Made by a program: the position numbers and the translations under genes. A DNA stretch of 50,164 bases from Proteiniclasticum sp043951855 (GTDB taxonomy: Bacteria > Bacillota > Clostridia > Clostridiales > Clostridiaceae): positions 1 through 50,164 of the forward strand of contig NZ_JBINJW010000021.1 of NCBI RefSeq assembly GCF_043951855.1, read 5' to 3'. This document shows, piece after piece, positions 1 through 7,888 of the stretch (position 1 is the stretch's first letter; the number at the start of each line of letters is the position of its first letter). The notes beneath the pieces are model-generated. The model was given only the letters and a program-made list of their open reading frames with translations. It did not search any database and had not been told where the DNA came from.

Positions 1-818
1 CAGAACAGGTTCAGGAAGGGTTTCAGAAGTTCCATGTCATACTCCATGGACCCCAGATATCCGTGTTTCACATCCCCGATGATGCCATGAAAGTCTGATC
101 CTACCGTCACAAGAAGGTTTCGAGCCTTTGCGGCTTCCAGACTTTTCTTCGTCATTTCTTCGTCGTTCAGGAAGTAGAAACATTCCAGTCCGTCGAAGTC
201 AAAGGTGAGGAGATCATCCAGTGTATTTCTGGTGTAAATGACAGGGTGCGCCAGGACCACCACTGCACCATGTTTTCTGAGAAGTGAGATTCCTTCCTCT
301 ATTGAGATTTTGATGTTGGGTATATAGGCCGGGCTTTTCTTATCCAGATATTTCATGAACGCTTCATTATAGGTAAGATGAGGAACTTTCTCGTGCACCG
401 CATGGGCGAGGTTTGCTCTTGTCAGCACGCCATGGTTGGATGCCCTCAGCTTTTCATAGTCGATTTCCAGATCGAAATGATGTTTCAGGTTCACAATGAA
501 CTGTCTGATTCTCTCATTACGCGCATGGTGCAGTTCATCCAGCTTGTCCAGAAATTCCTGATTCTTATATCCTTCATTATTCCAGTACCCAAGGATATGG
601 ATGCTTTCACCATGAAGACTTGTGGTCAGTTCGATGCCTGGTATGTATCGGAAGTCCGAATCGTCAAGAAGCGGGATCATTTCAAAATGACCCTTGACGG
701 TATCATGGTCCGTCAGCGCCATATAGGACAGATTTTCTTTCACTGCCAGGTCATGGAGTTCACTGGTTGTGAGTCTTCCGTCAGAGCAGGTGGTATGACA
801 ATGCAGTTCTATTTTCAT
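1..818 (-). CDS. PHP-domain phosphoesterase (YciV/TrpH-like), 3' end cut off by window
   Basis: Read on the minus strand from ATG at 818, preceded by a weak AAGGA site, and open for 272 codons to the window edge, so the C-terminus is missing. The metal-binding signatures of the PHP superfamily are visible in order: HCHTTCSDG at residues 6-14, TDHDT near residue 37, an IPGIE segment near residue 60, VVLAHP near 190 and GSDFHG near 235. Relatives hydrolyse phosphodiester or phosphomonoester bonds using a trinuclear metal site; the closest well-known relatives are YciV (RNase AM, a 5'-3' exonuclease) and TrpH-like proteins. The exact substrate cannot be told from the motifs. It is divergent from the nucleotidase gene, sharing a 268-base AT-rich intergenic region. 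Confidence 0.85.
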   Translation of the reverse strand, partial: MKIELHCHTTCSDGRLTTSELHDLAVKENLSYMALTDHDTVKGHFEMIPLLDDSDFRYIPGIELTTSLHGESIHILGYWNNEGYKNQEFLDKLDELHHARNERIRQFIVNLKHHFDLEIDYEKLRASNHGVLTRANLAHAVHEKVPHLTYNEAFMKYLDKKSPAYIPNIKISIEEGISLLRKHGAVVVLAHPVIYTRNTLDDLLTFDFDGLECFYFLNDEEMTKKSLEAAKARNLLVTVGSDFHGIIGDVKHGYLGSMEYDMELLKPFLNLF

Positions 819-865
819 TTACATCATTCCTTTTCTTTCTGTTAACAGTATCTTAATAAATTTAG

Positions 866-1042
866 TTGACATAATGAGTTATGCACATAATCTAGTAAAG
901 CCTATAATAGCATGTTTACGGCGATTATAAAAATATATTTTCTATTATGTAAACGTTTATAAGGCCAATTTGTTACATATCTATAAAACATCAGGAAACA
1001 CCCGTCTTTTGGGTTATGTAAACCATTACTTACAGATATAAT
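866..1042 (+). promoter_or_regulatory. Promoter region with cre-like palindrome upstream of the nucleotidase gene
   Basis: The region is strongly AT-rich. TATAAT hexamers occur at 903-908 and 1037-1042, and a TTGACA lies at 866-871, although no pair has ideal 17-base spacing. ATGTAAACGTTTATA at 947-961 matches the CcpA cre consensus WTGNAANCGNWNNCW except at the C before the final W. TATGTAAAC occurs twice (946-954 and 1015-1023), and an inverted GTTTAC lies at 914-919. Catabolite control of the nucleotidase is inferred from this and is not shown directly. Confidence 0.45.
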
Positions 1043-1086
1043 AACATTAGAGGCCATTTTTGGCTAAATTTTTTGGAGGTGTAGTT

Positions 1087-4000
1087 TTGAGGAAAAGAAA
1101 ATCAATCCGATCTCTATCTATCGCATTGGCACTGATTTTTTCGTTTGCACTTATTCCGGGTCAGCGTTTCTATGCGGATGAAGTTGTAGAACCGCCGGCA
1201 GCTGTTGAAGCGGAGCCACCAGCAGAGGAAGCAGTTCCACCGGCACCAGAGACTGAAGAGCCTGCTGAGCCTGTGGAAGAGGTTCCAGAGGAAGAAGCAG
1301 TCGACTCGGAAACCGCAGCACCTGAAGAGGAAACTCTTCCGGAACCGCTGGAAGAGCCTGATGATGCAGAGGACCTGACGATAACATCAGCTCCTGTGGC
1401 ACCTATGGCTATCGCTGAACTAGATGCTTCCGCAGTTCTTGATTATTATTCCATCAATGATTTTCATGGAACAGTAGACGATTCAGCCAGTTCCAGCAAT
1501 CCTGGAGTTGCAAGACTGCAGACCTATCTATTAAGTCAGAAGAAACTGAATCCTCACACGTATTTCCTGTCCGCAGGAGATCACTATCAGGGATCCCCTA
1601 TTTCCAACCTGACTCATGGAGAAGTGGTCAACGAGATTCTTTCCCATATGGGGCTTCTGGCATCAGCCATCGGAAACCATGAATTCGACTGGGGTTCAGA
1701 CCTCATTCCATTATGGGCACAGAGCGGTGGATTCCCATTTGTGGCATCCAACATTGAAGTGGAAGAAGCCAAGAAACCTGCTGGCTGGGATGACCATGTC
1801 AAGCCATACTACATTCATGAAGTGATGGTGGAAGGTGTTCCAGTAAGAGTCGGATTTGTCGGCATTGCAACACCAGAGACATCCTATAAGACAACAGCAG
1901 AATATGTTGACGGATTCACCTTTACGGATCCTACGGAATCTGTGAATTACTGGACAAATGAACTGAGAACGAACCATGATGTGGATGCGGTCATCGCACT
2001 GACACATCTTGGCGCATACCAGGATGGAGATGTGGTCACAGGTGAAGCTGCAGACCTTGCAAAGGGTGTAACAGCAGAGCTTGATGCCATCGTCACCGGA
2101 CATACACATCAGGTGATAGATGGAATGGTCAACGGCATCGTGATTGTTCAAGGACAATACAACGGAAGAAGTCTATCCAAGGTTTCACTGGCCTTTGACC
2201 TGACCGGAACTACGGAAGCTCCTGTAGTGGAGCTTACAGGGGTCACCGGTGATGTCATCAACATCAGAAATATGAAGGTGGATCTTGTGGAAGACCCTGC
2301 GGTGAAAGCCATCATAGACGAGTATTACGTGGTGCTTGGACCGATTCTTGAAGAAGAACTGGGCACCATCGCCTATAACCTTCCTCATGATACAGATACA
2401 ATGCAGGTGACACCAATGGGGCAGTTTGTAGCTGCTGCAATGGCAGAACTCGGTGGAACAGAAATCGCCATCATAAACGGTGGAGGAATCAGAGGCGGAT
2501 TTGAAGCCGGAACCATCACCATGGGTGATATGTACAGCATTCTTCCATTTGACAACACACTTGTGACACTGGAAGTCACCGGTGCAGAACTGAAGAAACT
2601 CATCGAACATGGAATCTATCCACCAACATTCAGACCAGGTCAGTTCTACGGAATTGAAGTCTGGTATGACAAGGATGCGGAAGCAGGAGAAAAAATCACA
2701 AAGATTCAGCTTCTGGATGGAACCCCAGTAGAAGATGACGCGTATTACACAGTTTCCACACTGGACTTTCTGATCACTGGTGGAGACAAATATGATTACA
2801 GCAAGGCCATCAACGTTGTAGACACGTATCTGCCGCTGAGAGATCTCATAGCAGAAGCAATTGAAGAGATGGGCGAAATCGAATTCGTCTATGAAACAAA
2901 TCTTTTCATCAAACAGACACTGTCTATGGACTACTATGCCATCAATGACTTCCATGGCAACGTGGACAGTTCAGGCAGCAGCAAAAATCCTGGACTTGCA
3001 AGAATACAGACTTTCCTCAGAGAGAGAATCGCAGAAAATGCACATACCTACTTTCTTTCTGCTGGAGACCATTTCCAGGGCACAGCGATTTCAAACCTTA
3101 CACATGGTGAAGTCGTCAATGAGATCCTGAAGGAAATGAATCTGCTCGCTTCGGCAGTTGGTAATCACGAATTCGACTGGGGCAGCGATCTGATTCCTAC
3201 CTGGGCGAAGGATGGAGAATATCTGTTCCTGGCTTCCAATATAGAAGTGGAAGAAGACAAGAAACCTGAAGGATGGGATGACTATGTGGTTCCATACATG
3301 GTGCAGGAACACATCGTCAACGGCACAGAAGTTAAGATAGGGTTCATCGGCATAGCTACACCTGAAACAAAGTTCAAGACTGCAGCTGAAAATGTTGTAG
3401 GCTATACCTTCACAGATCCGGCAGAAGCCACCAATAAATGGGCCAAGGTTCTGAAGGAACAGGAAAATGTGGATGCCATCATCGCGCTCACACATCTGGG
3501 ATCCTTCCAGAAAGACGGTGTCGTTTCCGGTGAAATCGTGGAATATGCAAATGAAGTGGAAGGCATCGATGCCATCTTCACAGGACATACCCATCAGGTT
3601 GTAAATGGCAGAGTCAATGACATCGCCATCGTGCAGGGTGGATACAACGGCAGAAATCTGTCACAGATCACACTGGACTTTGAAGTGAATGATACAGTGG
3701 TTACGCTTCTGGCAGCCACCGGCAACGTGATCAACATGACAGAACTGATTCCTGAACTGGAAGAAGATGCAGTCGTGAAGACCATCGTTGACAAGTATTA
3801 CGAAGAGCTTGCACCGATTCTGGATGAGGTTCTTGGAACACTTACAAACGATCTGCCTCATGATACAGATACAATGCAGGTTACCCCAATGGGACAGTTC
3901 ATTGCCAAGTCTCTGGCGGAAATCGGCGGAACACAGATTGCCATCATCAACGGTGGTGGAATCAGAAGAGGATTCGACAAGGGCGACATCACCATGGGGC

Positions 4001-4506
4001 TCATGTATGAACTTCTTCCATTTGACAACACACTGGTTACATTGAAGGTCACTGGAGCAGAACTGAAGAAACTCATAGAACACGGACTCCATCCTGAAGA
4101 TTTCAGACCTGGACAGTTCTATGGCATCGAAGTCTGGTATGATGACGAGGCGGAAGCTGGAAACAGAATATCAACCATCAGACTTCTTGACGGCACTCTG
4201 GTGAAGGATGACGAAACCTATACTGTATCCACACTGGATTTCCTTCTGACAGGTGGAGACAATTACGATTACAGCAAGGCAACGGATGTTGTAGATACCT
4301 ATATTCCAGTAAGAGATGTCATTGCTGAAATGATCAGAGAAAAAGAAGTCATTTCTCACGTATATGTGGAACACCTTCATGTGGGTGAGGATATCAGACT
4401 TCCTGCAGCTGGTTCAATCGGAGACAGCTTATACTATGGAATGGGTGTCATGTCCATTCTCGCAGCTGGCGTAATCACAAGAAAAGGAAAGAAAAAAGCA
4501 GCATAA
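1087..4506 (+). CDS. Cell-wall-anchored 5'-nucleotidase/UshA-family protein with two tandem catalytic copies
   Basis: This is a secreted metal-dependent 5'-nucleotidase (calcineurin-like phosphoesterase plus 5_nucleotid_C domain), expected to release phosphate and nucleosides from extracellular nucleotides. The start chosen is TTG 1087, seven bases after GGAGG (1075-1079); an in-frame TTG at 1060 lacks a site. The 1139-residue product has a signal peptide, then a Pro/Glu-rich linker to about residue 115. Copy 1 covers about 119-614 and copy 2 about 615-1100. Each copy keeps NDFHG, a GDH(Y/F)QG motif, GNHEFDWG and GHTHQ metal/catalytic motifs, and in the C-domain NGGGIR and STLDF...TGGD. The C-terminus is a sortase-type signal: LPAAG at 1105-1109, a hydrophobic stretch, then RKGKKK. 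UshA relatives normally carry one copy in about 550 residues. No sortase gene is in the window. A hairpin follows at 4524-4543. Confidence 0.92.
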   Translation: MRKRKSIRSLSIALALIFSFALIPGQRFYADEVVEPPAAVEAEPPAEEAVPPAPETEEPAEPVEEVPEEEAVDSETAAPEEETLPEPLEEPDDAEDLTITSAPVAPMAIAELDASAVLDYYSINDFHGTVDDSASSSNPGVARLQTYLLSQKKLNPHTYFLSAGDHYQGSPISNLTHGEVVNEILSHMGLLASAIGNHEFDWGSDLIPLWAQSGGFPFVASNIEVEEAKKPAGWDDHVKPYYIHEVMVEGVPVRVGFVGIATPETSYKTTAEYVDGFTFTDPTESVNYWTNELRTNHDVDAVIALTHLGAYQDGDVVTGEAADLAKGVTAELDAIVTGHTHQVIDGMVNGIVIVQGQYNGRSLSKVSLAFDLTGTTEAPVVELTGVTGDVINIRNMKVDLVEDPAVKAIIDEYYVVLGPILEEELGTIAYNLPHDTDTMQVTPMGQFVAAAMAELGGTEIAIINGGGIRGGFEAGTITMGDMYSILPFDNTLVTLEVTGAELKKLIEHGIYPPTFRPGQFYGIEVWYDKDAEAGEKITKIQLLDGTPVEDDAYYTVSTLDFLITGGDKYDYSKAINVVDTYLPLRDLIAEAIEEMGEIEFVYETNLFIKQTLSMDYYAINDFHGNVDSSGSSKNPGLARIQTFLRERIAENAHTYFLSAGDHFQGTAISNLTHGEVVNEILKEMNLLASAVGNHEFDWGSDLIPTWAKDGEYLFLASNIEVEEDKKPEGWDDYVVPYMVQEHIVNGTEVKIGFIGIATPETKFKTAAENVVGYTFTDPAEATNKWAKVLKEQENVDAIIALTHLGSFQKDGVVSGEIVEYANEVEGIDAIFTGHTHQVVNGRVNDIAIVQGGYNGRNLSQITLDFEVNDTVVTLLAATGNVINMTELIPELEEDAVVKTIVDKYYEELAPILDEVLGTLTNDLPHDTDTMQVTPMGQFIAKSLAEIGGTQIAIINGGGIRRGFDKGDITMGLMYELLPFDNTLVTLKVTGAELKKLIEHGLHPEDFRPGQFYGIEVWYDDEAEAGNRISTIRLLDGTLVKDDETYTVSTLDFLLTGGDNYDYSKATDVVDTYIPVRDVIAEMIREKEVISHVYVEHLHVGEDIRLPAAGSIGDSLYYGMGVMSILAAGVITRKGKKKAA

Positions 4507-4573
4507 AGATAGGTGTGATCAGACGCCTGGAATGCACCAGGCGATGATTCACACAATCTGATCCATACACTAT

Positions 4574-4608
4574 AAGACCCCTGAACCTTAAAATGGTTCA
4601 GGGGTCTT
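4574..4608. terminator. Bidirectional terminator whose loop contains the araC-type gene stop codon
   Basis: A perfect 14-bp stem (4574-4587 with 4595-4608) has a 7-base loop. The plus strand continues into a T-rich stretch. The stop codon of the convergent AraC-type gene (4588-4590) lies in the loop, so the last codons of that gene form one arm. It serves both converging transcripts. A second, weaker hairpin (CGCCTGG/CCAGGCG, 4524-4543) lies just upstream. Confidence 0.85.
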
Positions 4609-5457
4609 GATTTTGCCTTTGTATTGCTTCTGCATGGACTTCGGAGACATACCGAAAGTCTTGCGAAAGGCCTTGTAAAACGAAGTGTATTCGGAGAATC
4701 CGCACTGAAAAGCCACTTCGGAAATATTCATGCCTGACAGGATGGAGTTCTTCGCATGGATCAGTCTTCTCTGGAGCACAACCTGGTAGAAGGACATGTT
4801 GTGCTTTTCCTTGAAAAGATGGGTGATTTTGGACTTGCTGATATTGAATACTCCGGAAAGATCATCCAGTGAAATCTTCTCTGCGTAATGTTCAAAGACA
4901 TAGTATGTCATATCTTTTATGAGCATCTCATTATCCTTCTTCTGCCGGGTTCTCAGTTTCTGGAAATAGACGGTCCGGTTCATATGCACCATGGTTGTGA
5001 TGAAAAGTGCTTCCACCGCTGCAGGCCTGCACACATTCTCCTCCGTGTACTCCGTAAAGAGCATGAAGACCACGGAGTAGAGACCCTGCCATGTGGCCTT
5101 GGGACTTTTCAGTAGAATAAGATCCTCTTCACTGTTCGTCTCATAAATGGTATTCAGTTCAGGTGTCTTTCTGATCAGGTCAGACCAGTACTGCTCCCTG
5201 AACTGAATCACGATGGATGATTTCTCTGTCTCCTCCGAGATGCTGCTTCTGATCTGGAAGTTCGAGTGAGGTTTCACGAAAACAATATCACCAAGACCCA
5301 ACTCCAGCTGCTCATTGTTGACGAATAGAATCAGACTGCTGTTCATGTTGAACAGAATCAGGTGCTGATTCCCCGTGAAAACATCCTTAGACGGTTCGTG
5401 ACAGAATTCACTTAGCGTGGATAACTCTATATTATTGATGACACTTTTCTCAGACAT
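4588..5457 (-). CDS. AraC-family transcriptional regulator
   Basis: This is a 289-residue DNA-binding regulator. The C-terminal part (about 188-285) is a typical AraC/XylS double helix-turn-helix: a first HTH around ISLDDLSGVFNISKSKITHLF, and a second around NISEVAFQCGFSEYTSFYKAFRKTFGMSP with the family signature. The N-terminal part (about 20-110) looks like a cupin-type ligand-sensing domain, rich in beta strands. The ATG start follows a GAGGTG site at eight-base spacing. It is transcribed away from the GPH symporter gene over a 171-base shared region, so it probably controls that symporter and the creatininase-like gene in response to the transported compound. The ligand is unknown. Confidence 0.9.
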   Translation of the reverse strand: MSEKSVINNIELSTLSEFCHEPSKDVFTGNQHLILFNMNSSLILFVNNEQLELGLGDIVFVKPHSNFQIRSSISEETEKSSIVIQFREQYWSDLIRKTPELNTIYETNSEEDLILLKSPKATWQGLYSVVFMLFTEYTEENVCRPAAVEALFITTMVHMNRTVYFQKLRTRQKKDNEMLIKDMTYYVFEHYAEKISLDDLSGVFNISKSKITHLFKEKHNMSFYQVVLQRRLIHAKNSILSGMNISEVAFQCGFSEYTSFYKAFRKTFGMSPKSMQKQYKGKIKTPEPF

Positions 5458-5538
5458 GACATATTCACCTCAAACATATTATAGAAGAAAATCTGAAGAA
5501 TTGCCAGAATTGCAATGTTTTAGATTTTTTAATCAATT

Positions 5539-5575
5539 TTGTCAATGTCAAAGTGATGTTATATTGTTGTCAATG
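5539..5575 (+). promoter_or_regulatory. Direct repeats in the AraC/symporter intergenic region
   Basis: TTGTCAATG occurs at 5539-5547 and again at 5567-5575, exactly 28 bases apart, about 55-90 bases before the symporter start. A TATATT lies between them at 5560-5565. Spaced direct repeats are typical of AraC-type regulator sites. Assignment to the adjacent AraC gene is inference. Confidence 0.4.
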
Positions 5576-5628
5576 AATTCATTTACACTATCCAGGTCTT
5601 TACAATTATTTTTAAGGAGTTTAATTAT

Positions 5629-6996
5629 ATGAGAAAATTTGGAGTCAGAGATCAGATCGGCTATCTCTTCGGTGATATGGCCGGAAGTTTCGTGAACCTT
5701 TATGTGGATGCGTTTTTCCTCACTTTCTGCACCTATGTGCTAGGGGTCAGCCCTTATTTCATGGCATCGCTGTTTCTTGGGTCCAGGCTGTGGGATGCCG
5801 TGAATGATCCCATCATCGGCTCTTTCCCTGACAGATGGCAGATCGGAAAGTCCGGAGACAAATTCAAGCCATATATTAAAATCGCCATGTTCCCCCTGGC
5901 GTTATCGGTAATCCTGGCTTTCTATGATGTATCTGCATGGTCATCCACTGCAAAACACATCTGGATCGTGGCAGCGTATATCTTCTATGGCATGAGCTAT
6001 ACGGGAACCTCCATGCCTTACGGATCTCTTGTGGCTGTCATCACAGACAATCCGGTGGAAAGAACGAAGCTTTCCAGAGCAAGATCCTTTGGAGGACTCA
6101 TTGTAGGTGCAGGTTTTCTGTCCATCGTTCCTCAGCTGGTCTTCAACAAGGCAGGGGAAGTGGTTCCGGTGAACTTCTTCTATATTGCAGTTGCATTTGC
6201 GGCGCTGTCTCTCATCAGTTATACAGTCACACTGAAACTGACAACGGAAAGAATAAGACAGCCGAAGATTGCAGACGAAAAATTCGACTACGGTAAAGTG
6301 CTCCGAAGTGTGCTGAAGAACAGACCGCTCATAGGTGTCATGGTGGCCACAGTGGGAAGTCTTCTCTACATCACAGGAAACAGTCAGCTGGGTGCCTACA
6401 TCTACAAGGAATACTATCAGGCTCCTCAGGTGCTGACATTTGTGACGCTCAGCATGATTCCCATGATGCTCATCGCATTTCCCATCATTCCGAAGCTTTC
6501 GGGTAAGTACGGAAAACGTAAGCTGATTCTGGTATCGACTGCAGTAAACTTCGTGTTTGCGCTGTTTCTGCTGCTGGTCCCCATAAAGAATGTGTATCTG
6601 TTCCTGCTTCTTTACACACTGGCCAATGCAGGGCAGACCGTATTCATGATGATCATCTGGGCGCTGGTGACGGATACGCTGGATTATCATGAATACATCA
6701 CAGGAGAAAGAAGCGATGGATCACTGTTCTCCATCTACACGTTCTCCCGTAAGATCGGTTCGACTCTGGCATCCACGCTTGCAAGTGTCATGCTGGGGAT
6801 GGTCGGATTCGTTTCCGGCGCAGCGGTTCAGGCTCCTGCCGTAGCGGAGAACATCAGAACGCTGACCACGGCAGTGCCTGTCATCACAACCATTCTTCAG
6901 CTCATCGGCATCGGCCTGATCTTCAATCTGTCAAAGGAAAGAATGGATGAGATTCAGGCTGAACTGAAAGAGAAGAGACTACTGAAAGCGAACTAA
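5629..6996 (+). CDS. GPH-family (MelB-like) sugar:cation symporter
   Basis: This 455-residue membrane transporter of the glycoside-pentoside-hexuronide:cation symporter family belongs to the major facilitator superfamily. About 12 hydrophobic segments are visible. The N-terminus (DQIGYLFGDMAGSFVNLYVDAFFLTF) and the segment SRLWDAVNDPIIGSFPDR, with conserved Asp residues of the cation/sugar site, are characteristic. So is the late segment DTLDYHEYITGERSDGSLFS. The ATG follows AAGGAG at good spacing. The creatininase-like gene starts 11 bases after its stop, so the two form one transcript opposite the AraC gene. The substrate is probably a glycoside, uronide or related organic compound and cannot be named from sequence. 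Confidence 0.9.
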   Translation: MRKFGVRDQIGYLFGDMAGSFVNLYVDAFFLTFCTYVLGVSPYFMASLFLGSRLWDAVNDPIIGSFPDRWQIGKSGDKFKPYIKIAMFPLALSVILAFYDVSAWSSTAKHIWIVAAYIFYGMSYTGTSMPYGSLVAVITDNPVERTKLSRARSFGGLIVGAGFLSIVPQLVFNKAGEVVPVNFFYIAVAFAALSLISYTVTLKLTTERIRQPKIADEKFDYGKVLRSVLKNRPLIGVMVATVGSLLYITGNSQLGAYIYKEYYQAPQVLTFVTLSMIPMMLIAFPIIPKLSGKYGKRKLILVSTAVNFVFALFLLLVPIKNVYLFLLLYTLANAGQTVFMMIIWALVTDTLDYHEYITGERSDGSLFSIYTFSRKIGSTLASTLASVMLGMVGFVSGAAVQAPAVAENIRTLTTAVPVITTILQLIGIGLIFNLSKERMDEIQAELKEKRLLKAN

Positions 6997-7007
6997 AGGG
7001 AGGAACA

Positions 7008-7829
7008 ATGAGAACACGAATTTTTTCAAGACTGACGAACAGGGAAGCGGAAGAGTATCTGGAGAATCGATCAACCATCATCGTACCAGTGGGTACGGTG
7101 GAGATGCATGGTGATTTTCCTCTGGACTGTGAAACCGTCGTATCCGAAGCCATTGCACTGAAGATGGCTGAAAAGACCGACAGCGTCATCCTGAACAACC
7201 TGCCCTACTTTTACGCAGGGGCCACTCTGGCTGGCAGGGGAACGGTTCAGGTCAGTATCAGAGAAGGAATCGATTATCTCTACGCGGTAGCGAAATCGCT
7301 GCTGAGACAGGGATTCCGGAAACAGGTCTATCTCAGTTTCCATGGACCAGCTCATATGACGCTGAGTCCCATGGTGAGAGATTTCTTTGATGAGACCAAG
7401 ACACCCATACTCTATCTTGATCTGATCATGGCTGTGTTCAAGCATGCCAAAGAGCTGATTCCTGACGGGAATTTCTACGATATCTATGTGGGTGCCTACG
7501 ACATCATGGGAAGGCTCGAAGATGTGCCGCTGATGCCTGAAAAGAAGGAGGAAGAGAAGAAGGATTCCTCTGTCAAGGAATTTCAGAACCTTTTCTCACT
7601 GGCTTACCAGTCTGCAGCAGTGGGCTATTACTTCGGGGAAAAGAGCGACCATGCCCAGACCCATGTCATCAGAACAATAGAGGAGCGGCAGCAGATGGCA
7701 GAACGCGGAAAGAAGATCATAGAAGCACTGGTGGACAAGCTGGACATGCCTTCTGTATTGAAGCAGCTGGATGACCTGGATGATTTTCAGAAAAGCAGTG
7801 TATTCACGAAATACGGTGAATGGTTATAG
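7008..7829 (+). CDS. Creatininase/MftE-family amidohydrolase-like protein, divergent metal site
   Basis: This 273-residue protein has the creatininase fold signature near the N-terminus: PVGTVEMHGDFPLDCET at 27-43. It aligns to the usual GSxEQHGxHLPLxTD motif. E32 and H34 fit two metal ligands, while the usual Asp is Glu (E42) and the motif is one residue shorter. A second signature, SFHGPAH near residue 110, replaces the usual NGHGGN, and KSDHAQTH near 220 replaces the usual HAGxxETS. Family members hydrolyse cyclic or linear amides or mature peptides with a binuclear metal site. This one is diverged, so substrate and activity are uncertain. It is co-transcribed with the GPH symporter, suggesting it acts on the imported compound. 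The start ATG follows GGAGG. Confidence 0.75.
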   Translation: MRTRIFSRLTNREAEEYLENRSTIIVPVGTVEMHGDFPLDCETVVSEAIALKMAEKTDSVILNNLPYFYAGATLAGRGTVQVSIREGIDYLYAVAKSLLRQGFRKQVYLSFHGPAHMTLSPMVRDFFDETKTPILYLDLIMAVFKHAKELIPDGNFYDIYVGAYDIMGRLEDVPLMPEKKEEEKKDSSVKEFQNLFSLAYQSAAVGYYFGEKSDHAQTHVIRTIEERQQMAERGKKIIEALVDKLDMPSVLKQLDDLDDFQKSSVFTKYGEWL

Positions 7830-7832
7830 ACA

Positions 7833-7875
7833 AAAGAGGAAGGAAGCGGTTTATGGAACCGCTTCCTTCCTCTTT
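7833..7875. terminator. Shared bidirectional terminator (19-bp stem)
   Basis: A perfect 19-bp inverted repeat (7833-7851 with 7857-7875) has a 5-base loop and lies between the converging creatininase-like gene and the dehydrogenase-like gene. It ends in TTT on the plus strand and begins with AAA, giving T residues on the minus strand. Confidence 0.85.
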
Positions 7876-7888
7876 GTGATTATTCAGT

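Noticed and set aside
1441..4370. Large direct repeat considered as a transposon or assembly duplication
   Set aside because: The two copies differ throughout and stay in one reading frame, so this is an old internal gene duplication.
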